From NCBI GenBank assembly GCA_012221805.1, contig CP015195.1, positions 1,163,771 to 1,227,770 of the forward strand: a DNA stretch of 64,000 nt, written 5' to 3'. Positions 43,442 through 53,047 of the stretch are shown piece by piece. Position 1 is the first letter of the stretch. The number at the start of each line of letters is the position of its first letter. The notes beneath the pieces are model-generated. The model did no database searches, was not told where the DNA came from, and worked only from the letters and a program-made list of their open reading frames with translations. The stretch is from Pasteurellaceae bacterium RH1A. GTDB taxonomy: Bacteria; Pseudomonadota; Gammaproteobacteria; Enterobacterales; Pasteurellaceae. The position numbers were made by a program, and so were the translations under genes.

Positions 43442-44373
43442 TGGCTAACTATGCACTTTTAGGAACTATCGTTTTTGATCTCTTATCTGCGCCTGAAAGC
43501 CTTGATGAACGGCACGCTGCTAGCTTTGCCGAACATTCAGTGCTGTCAGGCAAACCCAAATTACAGGCCATGGGCATGGAGTTGGCAGAGCTTAACCTTA
43601 AGTTACAACTGCATCATCAACTTGCCCCAGTAGAGAGCCGCTATCAGGCCTTGTTAGCTGCCCAGGCCAGTCAAGAGCCTTTAGCTCTGGTCTTGGGTTT
43701 TTCCAAATTCAAGGGGCATTTTGTCATTACAGATGTCAGTAGCCAGGCCCTCTTTACCGATAGCCAGGGTAATGCCTTAGCCCGAGAGATCTCTTTAAGC
43801 CTGCGGGAATTTGCAGGCGATGTACAAAAGGGGCTTTGGGGTTCTGCCCTGTCCCTTGGGGGCAATTCGCCCCTGACCTCCATCATTCCCAAGGGTTTAA
43901 GTAATTTTGTGGAGCAGGCCACCCAAATGATCAGCCGTGGGGTCAAAATTGCCCGCCAGGCAAAGCAGGTCATTAGTGAGGTCAAAAGCACCTTGGCTGT
44001 GGTGAAAAACCTAAGAGATAATCCGCTTGCAGCCCTAAATGAGCTGGGTGCAGTCGTACAAAGCTTAGGTGGTTCAGTGGGTGGTTTGGCTGAAATGGCG
44101 GGACTGGGCGAGGCCTTTAAGGCTGTAACTGCCCATGTTAGTGGAGCCAGTGCCTTTATGGACGATTTAACCGCCCTTTCAAGCGAATTAAATAGTGCTT
44201 ATAGCCTGTTTAAATCAGGTTTAAATGGCTCTGAAATGGGAGAATGGTTCGATTTGGGTGTGCAGGCCATTGACTCGGCCGAGGCCATTTCAGACACGCT
44301 TGCAAATTATTCGGCCAAATTAACCGCTTGGATTGCTGTTCGGCATGATACACAGGAGGACGTCAATGAGTGA
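43441..44373 (+). CDS. Tail protein U (P2 GpU-like, extended)
   Basis: 310 residues. The N-terminal 130 residues match GpU (MANYALLGTIVFDLLSAPES, LVLGFSKFKGHFVITDVS). The C-terminal half is a longer helical region not present in P2 U (159 residues), with GLAEMAGLGEAFKAV. It starts at the tape measure stop codon. U caps or terminates the tail tube. Confidence 0.88.
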   Translation: MANYALLGTIVFDLLSAPESLDERHAASFAEHSVLSGKPKLQAMGMELAELNLKLQLHHQLAPVESRYQALLAAQASQEPLALVLGFSKFKGHFVITDVSSQALFTDSQGNALAREISLSLREFAGDVQKGLWGSALSLGGNSPLTSIIPKGLSNFVEQATQMISRGVKIARQAKQVISEVKSTLAVVKNLRDNPLAALNELGAVVQSLGGSVGGLAEMAGLGEAFKAVTAHVSGASAFMDDLTALSSELNSAYSLFKSGLNGSEMGEWFDLGVQAIDSAEAISDTLANYSAKLTAWIAVRHDTQEDVNE

Positions 44374-44596
44374 TGCGGTTATCTTACACCAAATCCAAGA
44401 GGGCGACCGCTGGGACAATTTGGCCTACCACTATTATGGCGACATTGGCCAAATGAACCGCCTGCTTAATGCCAACCCCCATATCCCCTTTTGTGAAATT
44501 TTGCCACAGGGTGAAACCTTGAAGGTGCCTGTGTTGGCGGTTAAAACCACCGATAACAGCGACCTTCCACCTTGGTTACAGGGAGGGGAAGAATGA
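44366..44596 (+). CDS. Tail protein X (LysM-like)
   Basis: 76 residues, GpX family. The single LysM-like motif EGDRWDNLAYHYYGDIGQMN then LNANPHI is complete. Start set at the ATG after AGGAGGACGTCA (44353-44365), not at the earlier in-frame codon. Overlaps the U stop by 8 bp. Confidence 0.9.
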   Translation: MSDAVILHQIQEGDRWDNLAYHYYGDIGQMNRLLNANPHIPFCEILPQGETLKVPVLAVKTTDNSDLPPWLQGGEE

Positions 44597-45651
44597 AGGT
44601 ACAAACCCCAGATTTTGAGCTCTTTTATGAGGCCAAGCAGATCACCCAATATATCAAGCCCAACCTCCTACGCTTGACCTATACCGACTATTTATCCGAC
44701 CAGTCAGACGAATTACAGGTGGAGTTTGAGGATATTGAACAGAAATGGGTGGGCGCTTGGTTCCCTACTCAAGGCGATAAACTCAAGCTGCAATTAGGTT
44801 ATCAAGGCGAACCGCTGGTGGATTTGGGCGGCTTTGAGCTGGATGAAATTGAGTGGAGCTACTCAGCGGGTACAGGTGGCTCCAAGGTAGCACTTAAGGC
44901 CTTAGGCACAGGGATTACCAAGTCCAACCGTACTCTTAAGCCCAAGGCCTATGAGAACACTAGCCTGGCGGAAATTGTGCGAACCGTGGCCAAGCGGCTT
45001 AAACTCAAGGTGACAGGCACAGTGGCCAATATCCCCATTGCACGGGTCACTCAATATCAGGAGCGGGATGTGGAATTTTTAACCCGCCTGGCCCATGAAT
45101 ACCATCACAGCTTTAAGATTGTGGGGCAAACCTTAGTCTTTACCTCTATGAAAAGCCTTGAAGACCGTTCGCCCGTGGCTACGATTGATTTTTCTGAAGT
45201 GAAATCTTTACGGCTGCGAGACCGCATTAAAAACGCAGTCGAAAAGGTGGAAGTGGTGGGCTTTAACACTCAGGCTAAAAAGCCTCTTAAGGCAGAAAGT
45301 AAGCGTAAGAGCAAACGCCCCAGCAAAAAGCAGGCCAAGGCCAGCACGGCCGATACATTGAAAGTAGTTACCCGAGGCGAGAGCCAGGCCCAAGTTGAGG
45401 CCCGAGCCCAGGCAGCCTTAGCGGAAAACGATGACCAACAGGCTGGGCAAGTTACGGTGATCGGCAATCCCAAACTGGTGGCAGGCAATACCATTTGGCT
45501 GACAGGACTCGGGATGTTTAGTGGCAAATACCTGATAAAACAGGCCCGCCATAACCTGGACAAGAACCAGGGCTACACCACGGATTTAGAGCTTAAAATG
45601 ATTGAATTTAGTGAGGAAACCCCGAATGCGAAAACCGCTAGCCACCCATAA
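44593..45651 (+). CDS. Baseplate hub protein D (late control gene D family)
   Basis: 352 residues of the GpD family, equivalent to Mu gp44 and T4 gp27. Segments GGFELDEIEWSYSAGTGGSK, YQERDVEFLTRLAHEYHHSF and VTVIGNPKLVAGNTIWLTG are typical. A lysine-rich insertion (KKPLKAESKRKSKRPSKKQA) divides the fold. Start at ATG 44593 after GGGAGGGGAAGA. Confidence 0.9.
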   Translation: MKVQTPDFELFYEAKQITQYIKPNLLRLTYTDYLSDQSDELQVEFEDIEQKWVGAWFPTQGDKLKLQLGYQGEPLVDLGGFELDEIEWSYSAGTGGSKVALKALGTGITKSNRTLKPKAYENTSLAEIVRTVAKRLKLKVTGTVANIPIARVTQYQERDVEFLTRLAHEYHHSFKIVGQTLVFTSMKSLEDRSPVATIDFSEVKSLRLRDRIKNAVEKVEVVGFNTQAKKPLKAESKRKSKRPSKKQAKASTADTLKVVTRGESQAQVEARAQAALAENDDQQAGQVTVIGNPKLVAGNTIWLTGLGMFSGKYLIKQARHNLDKNQGYTTDLELKMIEFSEETPNAKTASHP

Positions 45652-46207
45652 TTTTATGGCAACCTATCAAGAGGGTATTGTTTCAAAGGTTGATCCAAGC
45701 ACCCATAAAATCCGCTGCACCCTGCCAGCCCTAGAGGATTTAGAAACTGCCTGGCTGCCCTATTTAACCCCCAATGCAGGCGGCAACCAGTTTTACTGCC
45801 TGCCTGATGTAGGGGAGTTGGTGGCGATTTTGTTAGATGCTCAAGGTGAAAGCGGTTGCGTTTTGGGTACAATTTACAACAGTCAAGACCCAGTGCCTCT
45901 TGCAGACAGTGACATCTGGCTACACAAGTTTAAAAACGGCACGGAAATCAGCCACAACAGAAAAACAGGCGATGTGGTAGTCAAAACCAGTGGAACTGTG
46001 ACCGTGACAGCGAACCAAGCCATAGTCAATGCCCCCACGCAAATTAATGGTGATACCACCATCAAGGGCAATCTCAATGCTAGCGGCAACATTGTTTCCG
46101 CCACGGAAGTTTCTGCACCAAGTGTCAAACAAGGTTCTGTTTCCTTGGGTAGTCACGTGCATTCAGGTGTGGAAACTGGAAATAAACGCTCTGGACCTCC
46201 TATGTAA
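45626..46207 (+). CDS. Baseplate spike protein V
   Basis: 193 residues, GpV family: an N-terminal OB-fold (GIVSKVDPSTHKIRCTLPAL), then a beta-helix spike rich in T, V and N. The tip GSHVHSGV carries an HxH motif that binds iron in P2 gpV. The tip pierces the outer membrane. The start at 45626 is preferred (GAGGAAACCCCGA upstream). The 80 bp that follow contain late promoter 4. Confidence 0.9.
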   Translation: MRKPLATHNFMATYQEGIVSKVDPSTHKIRCTLPALEDLETAWLPYLTPNAGGNQFYCLPDVGELVAILLDAQGESGCVLGTIYNSQDPVPLADSDIWLHKFKNGTEISHNRKTGDVVVKTSGTVTVTANQAIVNAPTQINGDTTIKGNLNASGNIVSATEVSAPSVKQGSVSLGSHVHSGVETGNKRSGPPM

Positions 46208-46234
46208 ATTTTTGGTCAAACTTGACCGCTTGTA

Positions 46235-46281
46235 TTCTTTAAAGCAGTTTAAAAGCGGTCATTCCCTCCCCTTGCTATTCT
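46235..46281 (+). promoter_or_regulatory. Late promoter 4 (baseplate)
   Basis: Element TTCTTTAAAGCAGTTTAAAA (46235-46254) and TATTCT at 46276-46281, 41 bp after the element start. Transcription would begin at about 46288, the A of the W start codon, so the W mRNA may be leaderless. A 7-bp inverted repeat GCTATTC (46274-46280) / GAATAGC (46290-46296) covers the start codon in longer transcripts. Confidence 0.7.
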
Positions 46282-46287
46282 TAATTT

Positions 46288-46671
46288 ATGAATAGCGAAA
46301 TCATTTTAAGACACACCCACTGGCAACTTTCTCCCCTGAATGAGGCTCAACCCATTCAAGGGGAGGATGATTTGCACCAGTGCATTGCCACCATATTAAG
46401 CACCCGTAAGGGCAGTGATGTGCTGCGTCCAACCTTTGGTTCTAGCCACTTCGACTACCTCGATCAACCCTTCGACATTGCTGTACCCAATATGGTGCGA
46501 GAGATTTTTATGGCACTTAGTCAGTGGGAAAAACGCATTGAGGTACAAGCCGTCAAGGTATCAGGCCTGGCTCCCCATTTTCATTTTGAGATTGTTTGGG
46601 TGGTAAAAGATGAGGTCGCTCGCCAAATTTACACCACCTATTTCAGCCAAGGGGCCAGCCATGCAAATTGA
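46288..46671 (+). CDS. Baseplate wedge protein W (gp25-like)
   Basis: 127 residues, GPW/gp25 family, with QCIATILSTRKGSDVLRPTFG near residues 31-51, the usual core. There is no recognisable ribosome site before the ATG, and the late promoter places the transcript start on it. Overlaps J by 11 bp. Confidence 0.9.
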   Translation: MNSEIILRHTHWQLSPLNEAQPIQGEDDLHQCIATILSTRKGSDVLRPTFGSSHFDYLDQPFDIAVPNMVREIFMALSQWEKRIEVQAVKVSGLAPHFHFEIVWVVKDEVARQIYTTYFSQGASHAN

Positions 46672-47776
46672 AAACCGCTTTGATCTAACTGTGGTCAGCG
46701 AAGATGTTAAGGCCATTTTAGCCGAGGCCATCTCTGACTATGAAGCCCGCACGGGCAAGGTTTTACAGCCAGCCCATATTGAACGGCTAATCATAAACAC
46801 CTATGCCTACCGTGAATTATTGGTACGAAAAGGCATTAACGAAGCCTTTCGTCAAACCTTTCCGCAAACTGCAACGGGACTAGCCTTGGACTTATGTGGC
46901 GAACCGCTGGGCTGTTATCGCTTACAAGACAAACCCGCCCGCACAATTTTACGGTTTTCAGTTAAGGGTGAACACACTTCCATCGTTATTCCCAAAGGAA
47001 CCCGGGTGGCAGTCAGTGATGAACTGGAATTTTTAACCCTAAACGATGATGTCATCACCCCGCTGATTGCCTATGTTGATATTGAAGCCGCCTGCAATAA
47101 GGTGGGCGAAATCGGCAACGGCTGGGAAGTGGGGCGGGTTAAAAGCCTCAAGAGCCGTTTGCAAACCAGCTCGACTGTTGAGGTAAAAAACATTGATGTT
47201 TCCAGTGGTGGGCTCAGTGAAGAAGCTGATGACGACTACCGCAAACGTATTTTGGCCGCCCCCGAGGCCTTTTCCACCTGTGGCTCCATTGCTGCTTATG
47301 ACTACCATGTGCGAGCCGTCTCTCAAGCCATTGCTGATGTTAAGGTTACCAACCCCCGTGGCGGGCTGGTGCGGATTGCTGTGCTGACTAAAACCGGCTT
47401 GCCCGACAGCCGCTTGTTGTCGGATATTCGTGATCATATTAGCGGTGAAATCCGCCGACCACTTTGCGACAGTGTGGAGGTTATTTCTCCTACGCAACGT
47501 AATTACCGCATTGAGGCACGTTTAACCCTCTTGGAGGGCTACCGTGAAGACCTGGTCAAGGCTCAAGCACGAGATGCTCTGCAAAATTATCTGGCGGATA
47601 AAACCAAGGTGCTGGGCAAGGATATTGTGCCTTCTGCCATAATTGCCGCCTTACGAGTCGATGGCGTTTATGACGTGAACTTAATCCAGCCTGCGAAAAC
47701 GGTGGTTGCCGAAAACGAATGGGCAAATTGCACGGCAATAGCGATTGAGGTCGAGGAGGTGCGTAACCATGGCTAA
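46661..47776 (+). CDS. Baseplate protein J
   Basis: 371 residues, baseplate J family (T4 gp6-like). Conserved SVEEADDDYRKRILAAPEAF-type segment (GGLSEEADDDYRKRILAAPE) and ISGEIRRPLCDSVEVISPT are visible. The ATG at 46661 is used because it starts MQIENRFDLT; the frame is open earlier. Overlaps I by 8 bp. Confidence 0.92.
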   Translation: MQIENRFDLTVVSEDVKAILAEAISDYEARTGKVLQPAHIERLIINTYAYRELLVRKGINEAFRQTFPQTATGLALDLCGEPLGCYRLQDKPARTILRFSVKGEHTSIVIPKGTRVAVSDELEFLTLNDDVITPLIAYVDIEAACNKVGEIGNGWEVGRVKSLKSRLQTSSTVEVKNIDVSSGGLSEEADDDYRKRILAAPEAFSTCGSIAAYDYHVRAVSQAIADVKVTNPRGGLVRIAVLTKTGLPDSRLLSDIRDHISGEIRRPLCDSVEVISPTQRNYRIEARLTLLEGYREDLVKAQARDALQNYLADKTKVLGKDIVPSAIIAALRVDGVYDVNLIQPAKTVVAENEWANCTAIAIEVEEVRNHG

Positions 47777-48338
47777 ATTAGTTTATGCGGACATGATTGC
47801 TAACGACTCTAAATACAAGGCCTTGGCCGATTTAAGCCTCAAACTTCCCCAACTCAATATCGACAGCATTATGACTACCTTAGTCGAGCTCTTGGGCGAT
47901 GAGTTTTTGCCCCTCTTGGCAGAAAAATGGAGTGTGACGGGTGATGATGGCTTGTTAATTGCTGATAGTGACAATACTAAGCGAAATCTGATTAAAAAAG
48001 CAGTAGAGCTACACCGCCACAAAGGGACACCATGGGCAGTCCGTGAGGTTTTGCGTCAGTTAGGCTTTGGCGAAATTGATCTAGATGAAGGATTGAAAAA
48101 GCGTGATTACTCCTCTCACACAGGCGTGGCTCAAATTCCTGCTGTGGAACGTTGGGCACATTATGCAGTGAGACTAAATCAACCCATTACCAACGACCAA
48201 GCCCTTAATATTCGTAAAATTCTGCGTGCCTTTGCCCCCGCTCGCTGCACGCTAGCGGTGCTGGACTATAAGGCAGCAGCTTTCCGCTACAACAATAAAA
48301 TCCGCTATAACGGTATGTATAACTATGGCTCTGTTTAA
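47769..48338 (+). CDS. Tail protein I
   Basis: 189 residues, GpI family, linking baseplate and fibre. Core: HKGTPWAVREVLRQLGFGEI and APARCTLAVLDY. Start at 47769 after GAGGAGGTGCGTAACC. Confidence 0.9.
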   Translation: MAKLVYADMIANDSKYKALADLSLKLPQLNIDSIMTTLVELLGDEFLPLLAEKWSVTGDDGLLIADSDNTKRNLIKKAVELHRHKGTPWAVREVLRQLGFGEIDLDEGLKKRDYSSHTGVAQIPAVERWAHYAVRLNQPITNDQALNIRKILRAFAPARCTLAVLDYKAAAFRYNNKIRYNGMYNYGSV

Positions 48339-48347
48339 GGACAATTT

Positions 48348-50894
48348 ATGGCAAATTTAAACGAACAAGACAAATGGGAAAACCACATCTACCGCATTGA
48401 GGAAAACGACCCCGTAGTCGGTGGTGAAAATGGTATTACCAATAAACCAACTAAACAGTTGGCCAACCGTACTGTCTGGCTTAAAAAGGCCTTGGAGGCT
48501 TTAGGGCTAAAAGCTAAGCCTAAGAAAATCACAGCAACATCAACCAATAGCCAGGACAGCCTTGGACACACCCACGAAATTGCTAAAGCCAGCACCTCAG
48601 AAGCAGGCCTTGTGCAACTCTACTCTGGCACTGACAGCGAGGATGAAACCAAGGCAGCTACGCCAAAGGCCGTCAAAACCGCCCACGACTTAGCCAACAG
48701 TAAGTACACTGCCCAAGATGCTACCACTAGCCGTAAGGGGCTAACCCAGTTAGTAGATAACCTTACCACTGCCGACACGACCAAAGCTTTAACAGCCAAA
48801 CAAGGTAAAGCACTCAACGATGGCAAACTTGGCAACAGTGGTAATCAAACACTTAGTAATGGTGTATTAAATCTCAGTCGAAACACATGGGAAAAACTCA
48901 GGGCAACAAACAATGATGGGTCGTTTTGGAGGTGGGAAACTGCTCCTGTATCAAGTGGCGAGAATGGGGCCAGATTTAATTTTGTCTTTACAGGCGCTGG
49001 CAATACAGGCGAGCTTGGCAGAATATCTTTCCCAAGGGTTGCTAAAGGAGAGATAGCCGCTTATCAATCATGGGTAACAACTGCTTTAGATGCCAAAGAT
49101 AGCCTAAAAACCATCAACTATGCGAGTAATCAAAGTGATAACTATGCTCGCACTGGCTTTTATCGTGCTAATAATTTAGCGATGGGGGCACATCGTTTAC
49201 CCAATATGGAAATCCATATTACCCATCCAGAAGCCAATGGCAACCACTACGCTAGAGGACTTGGTTTTACTTATGGACCTAATTTTGGTGTCCTTACCAC
49301 TGCCTGGGATAAAGATGGTAATTACATGGGCTATAAAACTGTGCTAACAGAAGATAACGGTGTCATGCTAGCAGGTTCACAAACCATCAGCGGTACAAAA
49401 ACTTTTGCTGGAGGGGTTAAAGTGACCCATAGTAGCAAGTCCGTATCTGCTACTTTTGGCATGAGTACAGGTGATGTTTATTTGCATAATCCAACATCAA
49501 ATAAGCTGCTACAGCTCAAAGATAACGGCACACTATCTTACAGCAACGACAAAGTATTGTTGTATTCAGACCGTTCAGACGCCGTTAATCTTGACCGTAC
49601 AGATAAGCTTGCTACATCTAAGGCGGTCAAGTTGGTTAATGACAATGCCAACACCCGGGTGGCTAAGGCGGATATATCCCATCTCACTAACGGTACGTCC
49701 AAAGTCAAGGTGTCCAGCGAATTTGCTTTAGGAAATGTGGCTAAAAATACCCTGCCCATCGGCTCTATTGTGGCCTTTCCTTCGGCCATTCGCAATCCGA
49801 GCGGTTTTTTAAAGGCTAACGGGACAAGCTTTAATGCCCAGACTTACCCTGACCTCTATACTGCGCTTGGTAACAGCAATCAACTACCAGACCTGACCCG
49901 GTCAGATGTCGGTCAAGTGGCTTATTTTGCGGTGGATAATATCCCTGACGGCTGGATTGCCTTTGATGATATCGCTACTCAAGTAACGCAATCTACTTAT
50001 CCAGACTTGTATGCTCATCTGATTGCAAAATATGGTGCCATAAGTGCCGTACCTAAAATGGCTGACCGCTTTGTGCGTAATGCAGGACAAGGATTAGTGG
50101 TTGGCGATACGCAGAAAGGGACATTGGTTGTCTCCGACTCCGTTGATGCAACAACATCTTTAAGTTTGGCCATAAAAAATGTGTTGCCTACATATAAGCA
50201 GACAGGAGATAGCCTAGGAGCAGATATTGTTGATGTGCCAGCAGATTACCCTAATGCAATAACAGTCTGGGTGGGTGGATCAGTTGGTAGAGGAGACGCA
50301 GATAGATACTCATCAAACCCGGGTAGAGATGGACATTTTGCTGGAGTAGCACGCCCTAAGGCTATTGCACTTAAAGCCGCTATTAAAGCCAAACCGCAAT
50401 TTGCGGATGTGCAATTTTGGATTAAAGCCTATGGCGAGGTCATCAATACAGGACAGCTTGACGCAAGTAAATTAGCACAGGATTTACACAATAAAGCCAA
50501 TCTCAATCATACCCATACTGTAAGCGATATTGCAGATTTTGGGCAGGGGGTGGCTGACCAGTTTAGCTATCACAAAATAGGTAATTTTGAGGTGCGTAAA
50601 TATCCTGATGGGACAATGATTCAGACTTACCGTTTTGTCCCGCCAAATGGTTATTCAACTGCCCGACACCTTGCGGATGCTAACTTTAATTGGGCAGTCT
50701 CATTTATAGAGACTCCCAAGATATTTACCCAGCTAATGCGCTCCAACCCGACCGAATTAAGCTCTATTGACAATTTTATTATGGTGAATATTTCTAAGTG
50801 CACAGGCTCAAAAGTATTCTTTGATGCTTACGAAGATCACTATGATAAAGGCAAGTTTGCTGTGGATTTTATGGCCATTGGCCGCTGGAAATAG
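48348..50894 (+). CDS. Tail fibre protein (host-range determinant)
   Basis: 848 residues. The N-terminus (residues 1-45) anchors to the baseplate. Repeated fibre modules of the type STSEAGLVQLYSGTDSEDE / AATPKAVKTAHDLANSK appear at about 84-165 and again at about 420-445. Collar-like segments (PIGSIVAFPSAIRNPSGFLKANG, DNIPDGWIAFDDIATQ) occur near 485-560, and a C-terminal domain from about 750 ends GRWK. It binds the receptor. No invertible segment or site-specific recombinase is seen, so host range is not switched by inversion. Confidence 0.88.
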   Translation: MANLNEQDKWENHIYRIEENDPVVGGENGITNKPTKQLANRTVWLKKALEALGLKAKPKKITATSTNSQDSLGHTHEIAKASTSEAGLVQLYSGTDSEDETKAATPKAVKTAHDLANSKYTAQDATTSRKGLTQLVDNLTTADTTKALTAKQGKALNDGKLGNSGNQTLSNGVLNLSRNTWEKLRATNNDGSFWRWETAPVSSGENGARFNFVFTGAGNTGELGRISFPRVAKGEIAAYQSWVTTALDAKDSLKTINYASNQSDNYARTGFYRANNLAMGAHRLPNMEIHITHPEANGNHYARGLGFTYGPNFGVLTTAWDKDGNYMGYKTVLTEDNGVMLAGSQTISGTKTFAGGVKVTHSSKSVSATFGMSTGDVYLHNPTSNKLLQLKDNGTLSYSNDKVLLYSDRSDAVNLDRTDKLATSKAVKLVNDNANTRVAKADISHLTNGTSKVKVSSEFALGNVAKNTLPIGSIVAFPSAIRNPSGFLKANGTSFNAQTYPDLYTALGNSNQLPDLTRSDVGQVAYFAVDNIPDGWIAFDDIATQVTQSTYPDLYAHLIAKYGAISAVPKMADRFVRNAGQGLVVGDTQKGTLVVSDSVDATTSLSLAIKNVLPTYKQTGDSLGADIVDVPADYPNAITVWVGGSVGRGDADRYSSNPGRDGHFAGVARPKAIALKAAIKAKPQFADVQFWIKAYGEVINTGQLDASKLAQDLHNKANLNHTHTVSDIADFGQGVADQFSYHKIGNFEVRKYPDGTMIQTYRFVPPNGYSTARHLADANFNWAVSFIETPKIFTQLMRSNPTELSSIDNFIMVNISKCTGSKVFFDAYEDHYDKGKFAVDFMAIGRWK

Positions 50895-50903
50895 GAGTCT
50901 CAA

Positions 50904-51527
50904 ATGACAATGTATTACAAAGACGGTTTTTACCCAACCGACCAAGCTCCAGAAGGAGCTGTTGAGTTAGACGAACAAACTTACATTGCCCTACTAGAGG
51001 GCCAAAGCCAAGGTCTGCAAATTATCAGCAATGAACAAGGATATCCAATTTTAATTGATCCAAAACCTAGCCCCTACCACGAGTTGCAAGGCACAGATTG
51101 GGTCATTAACCCCGAAAAACAAGCGGCTCATCAAGCCCAAAAATTTGCAAAAATCCGAGAAGACATCAACCGTTTGCGGGACGAAAAAATCAACGGCGGG
51201 GTATGGGTTGAGGCCGTAGGCAAGTGGATAGACACCGATGCTACGGCCGAACGTAATATCCTGTCGGTCAAGGCCACTTTTGACCTGATGGGCGACAAGG
51301 TGGAGGCTATTGCTTGGACTTGTGCGGATAACTCCATCTTAATGTTAGGTAAGGCTGAACTGATGGCCATCTGGCAAACCCTTATGCAGGCCAAGACCGG
51401 TAACCACGCCAACGCCCTCAAGCACAAGGCAGCCTTGGATGAGGCCGAAAACCCGGAGGACTATGACTATAGTACAGGTTGGACGCAAACTTATGCGGAG
51501 TTTTTAGAGGAGAGCAGCAATGTATAA
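50904..51527 (+). CDS. Tail fibre assembly-like protein with DUF4376 domain
   Basis: 207 residues. The first 75 resemble tail fibre assembly chaperones (MYYKDGFYPTDQAPEGAVEL). The second half (KIREDINRLRDEKINGGVWV onward) is DUF4376, often found just after fibre genes. Start follows AGGAGTCTCAA. Probably a fibre folding chaperone. Overlaps the next gene by 8 bp. Confidence 0.85.
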   Translation: MTMYYKDGFYPTDQAPEGAVELDEQTYIALLEGQSQGLQIISNEQGYPILIDPKPSPYHELQGTDWVINPEKQAAHQAQKFAKIREDINRLRDEKINGGVWVEAVGKWIDTDATAERNILSVKATFDLMGDKVEAIAWTCADNSILMLGKAELMAIWQTLMQAKTGNHANALKHKAALDEAENPEDYDYSTGWTQTYAEFLEESSNV

Positions 51528-51989
51528 AGTTTATCTTGCTCTTTATAAGGGGCGAGCTACAAACTGGCAAGAGCGTTTGGAAGATTGGCTAATTAGAAAA
51601 CTCACCAAAGGCCAATACAGTCACTGCGAGTTAGCTATCTATAAGTATGATATTCGTGACCATTATTACAAAGAGGAGTGGTATGAGTGCTACTCATCCA
51701 GCCCTCGAGATGGTGGTGTACGTTGCAAAAATATCCACGTTTCAGACCTCTCTAAATGGGATTTAATTGAGTTACCTCACGTAACCGAGGCACAAATCAA
51801 AGCCTATTTTGAGCAAACCAAGGGGCAGAAATATGATTGGTGGGGTGTGTTGGGTATAGTGTTTGGCATTAAGCAAAAGAGAACCAAGTATTTTTGTTCT
51901 GAATGGTGCTTTAATGCCATTCAGAATAGTGATGAGGGTTGGCGATTTAGCCCAAATCAGTTGGCCGTAATTTTCAAAAAAGGAGTTTG

Positions 51990-51990
<1 letters not shown>
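51520..51990 (+). CDS. Permuted NlpC/P60-like (YiiX/YaeF) hydrolase
   Basis: 156 residues. Key residues are in permuted order: histidine in KGQYSHCELAIYK and cysteine in YFCSEWCFNA, with a tryptophan-rich KYDWWGVLG between them, as in the YaeF/YiiX papain-like group. It may cleave cell-wall peptides or lipids, or deamidate. Similar genes stand at this position in Haemophilus FluMu-like phages. The stop overlaps the start of the methyltransferase leader frame (TGATG). Confidence 0.8.
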
Positions 51991-52915
<925 letters not shown>

Positions 52916-52923
52916 GTAATTTA

Positions 52924-52954
52924 AAAGCCCTTTAAAGTGGATTTAAAGGGCTTT
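52924..52954 (+). terminator. Hairpin after the methyltransferase
   Basis: Perfect 13-bp arms AAAGCCCTTTAAA (52924-52936) and TTTAAAGGGCTTT (52942-52954). TTTAAA motifs at 52920, 52931 and 52942 are 11 bp apart. Likely the last late terminator before the right end. Confidence 0.75.
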
Positions 52955-52974
52955 GTCTTGCCATTAAAACAGCG

Positions 52975-53042
52975 AAAATTGCATCTAGCAAAACATTCGC
53001 AGTTTTAATGTTTGCGTTTCGCAGTTTTTTTGGCACGCTACA
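52975..53042. promoter_or_regulatory. Right prophage end with putative MuA-binding sites
   Basis: Ends ...CGCTACA. Direct repeats TTCGCAGTTTT at 52996-53006 and 53018-53028, 22 bp apart, plus a related CAGCGAAAATTGC near 52971, are candidate transposase sites R1-R3. Confidence 0.65.
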
Positions 53043-53047
53043 ATGGG
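53043..53047. repeat. Target-site duplication, right copy
   Basis: ATGGG, identical to 17833-17837. Confidence 0.95.

Noticed and set aside
45208-45563. Minus-strand frames within gene D
   Set aside because: No ribosome sites, and they are opposite a well-conserved coding region.
48348-50894. Invertible tail-fibre switch
   Set aside because: No inverted gix-like sites, alternative C-terminal segments or Gin-type recombinase are present.
53012-53047. ATG-initiated start of the right lipoprotein fragment within prophage DNA
   Set aside because: The first 12 codons are phage right-end sequence. The homologous protein begins only at 53048 and needs the 5' part for export.
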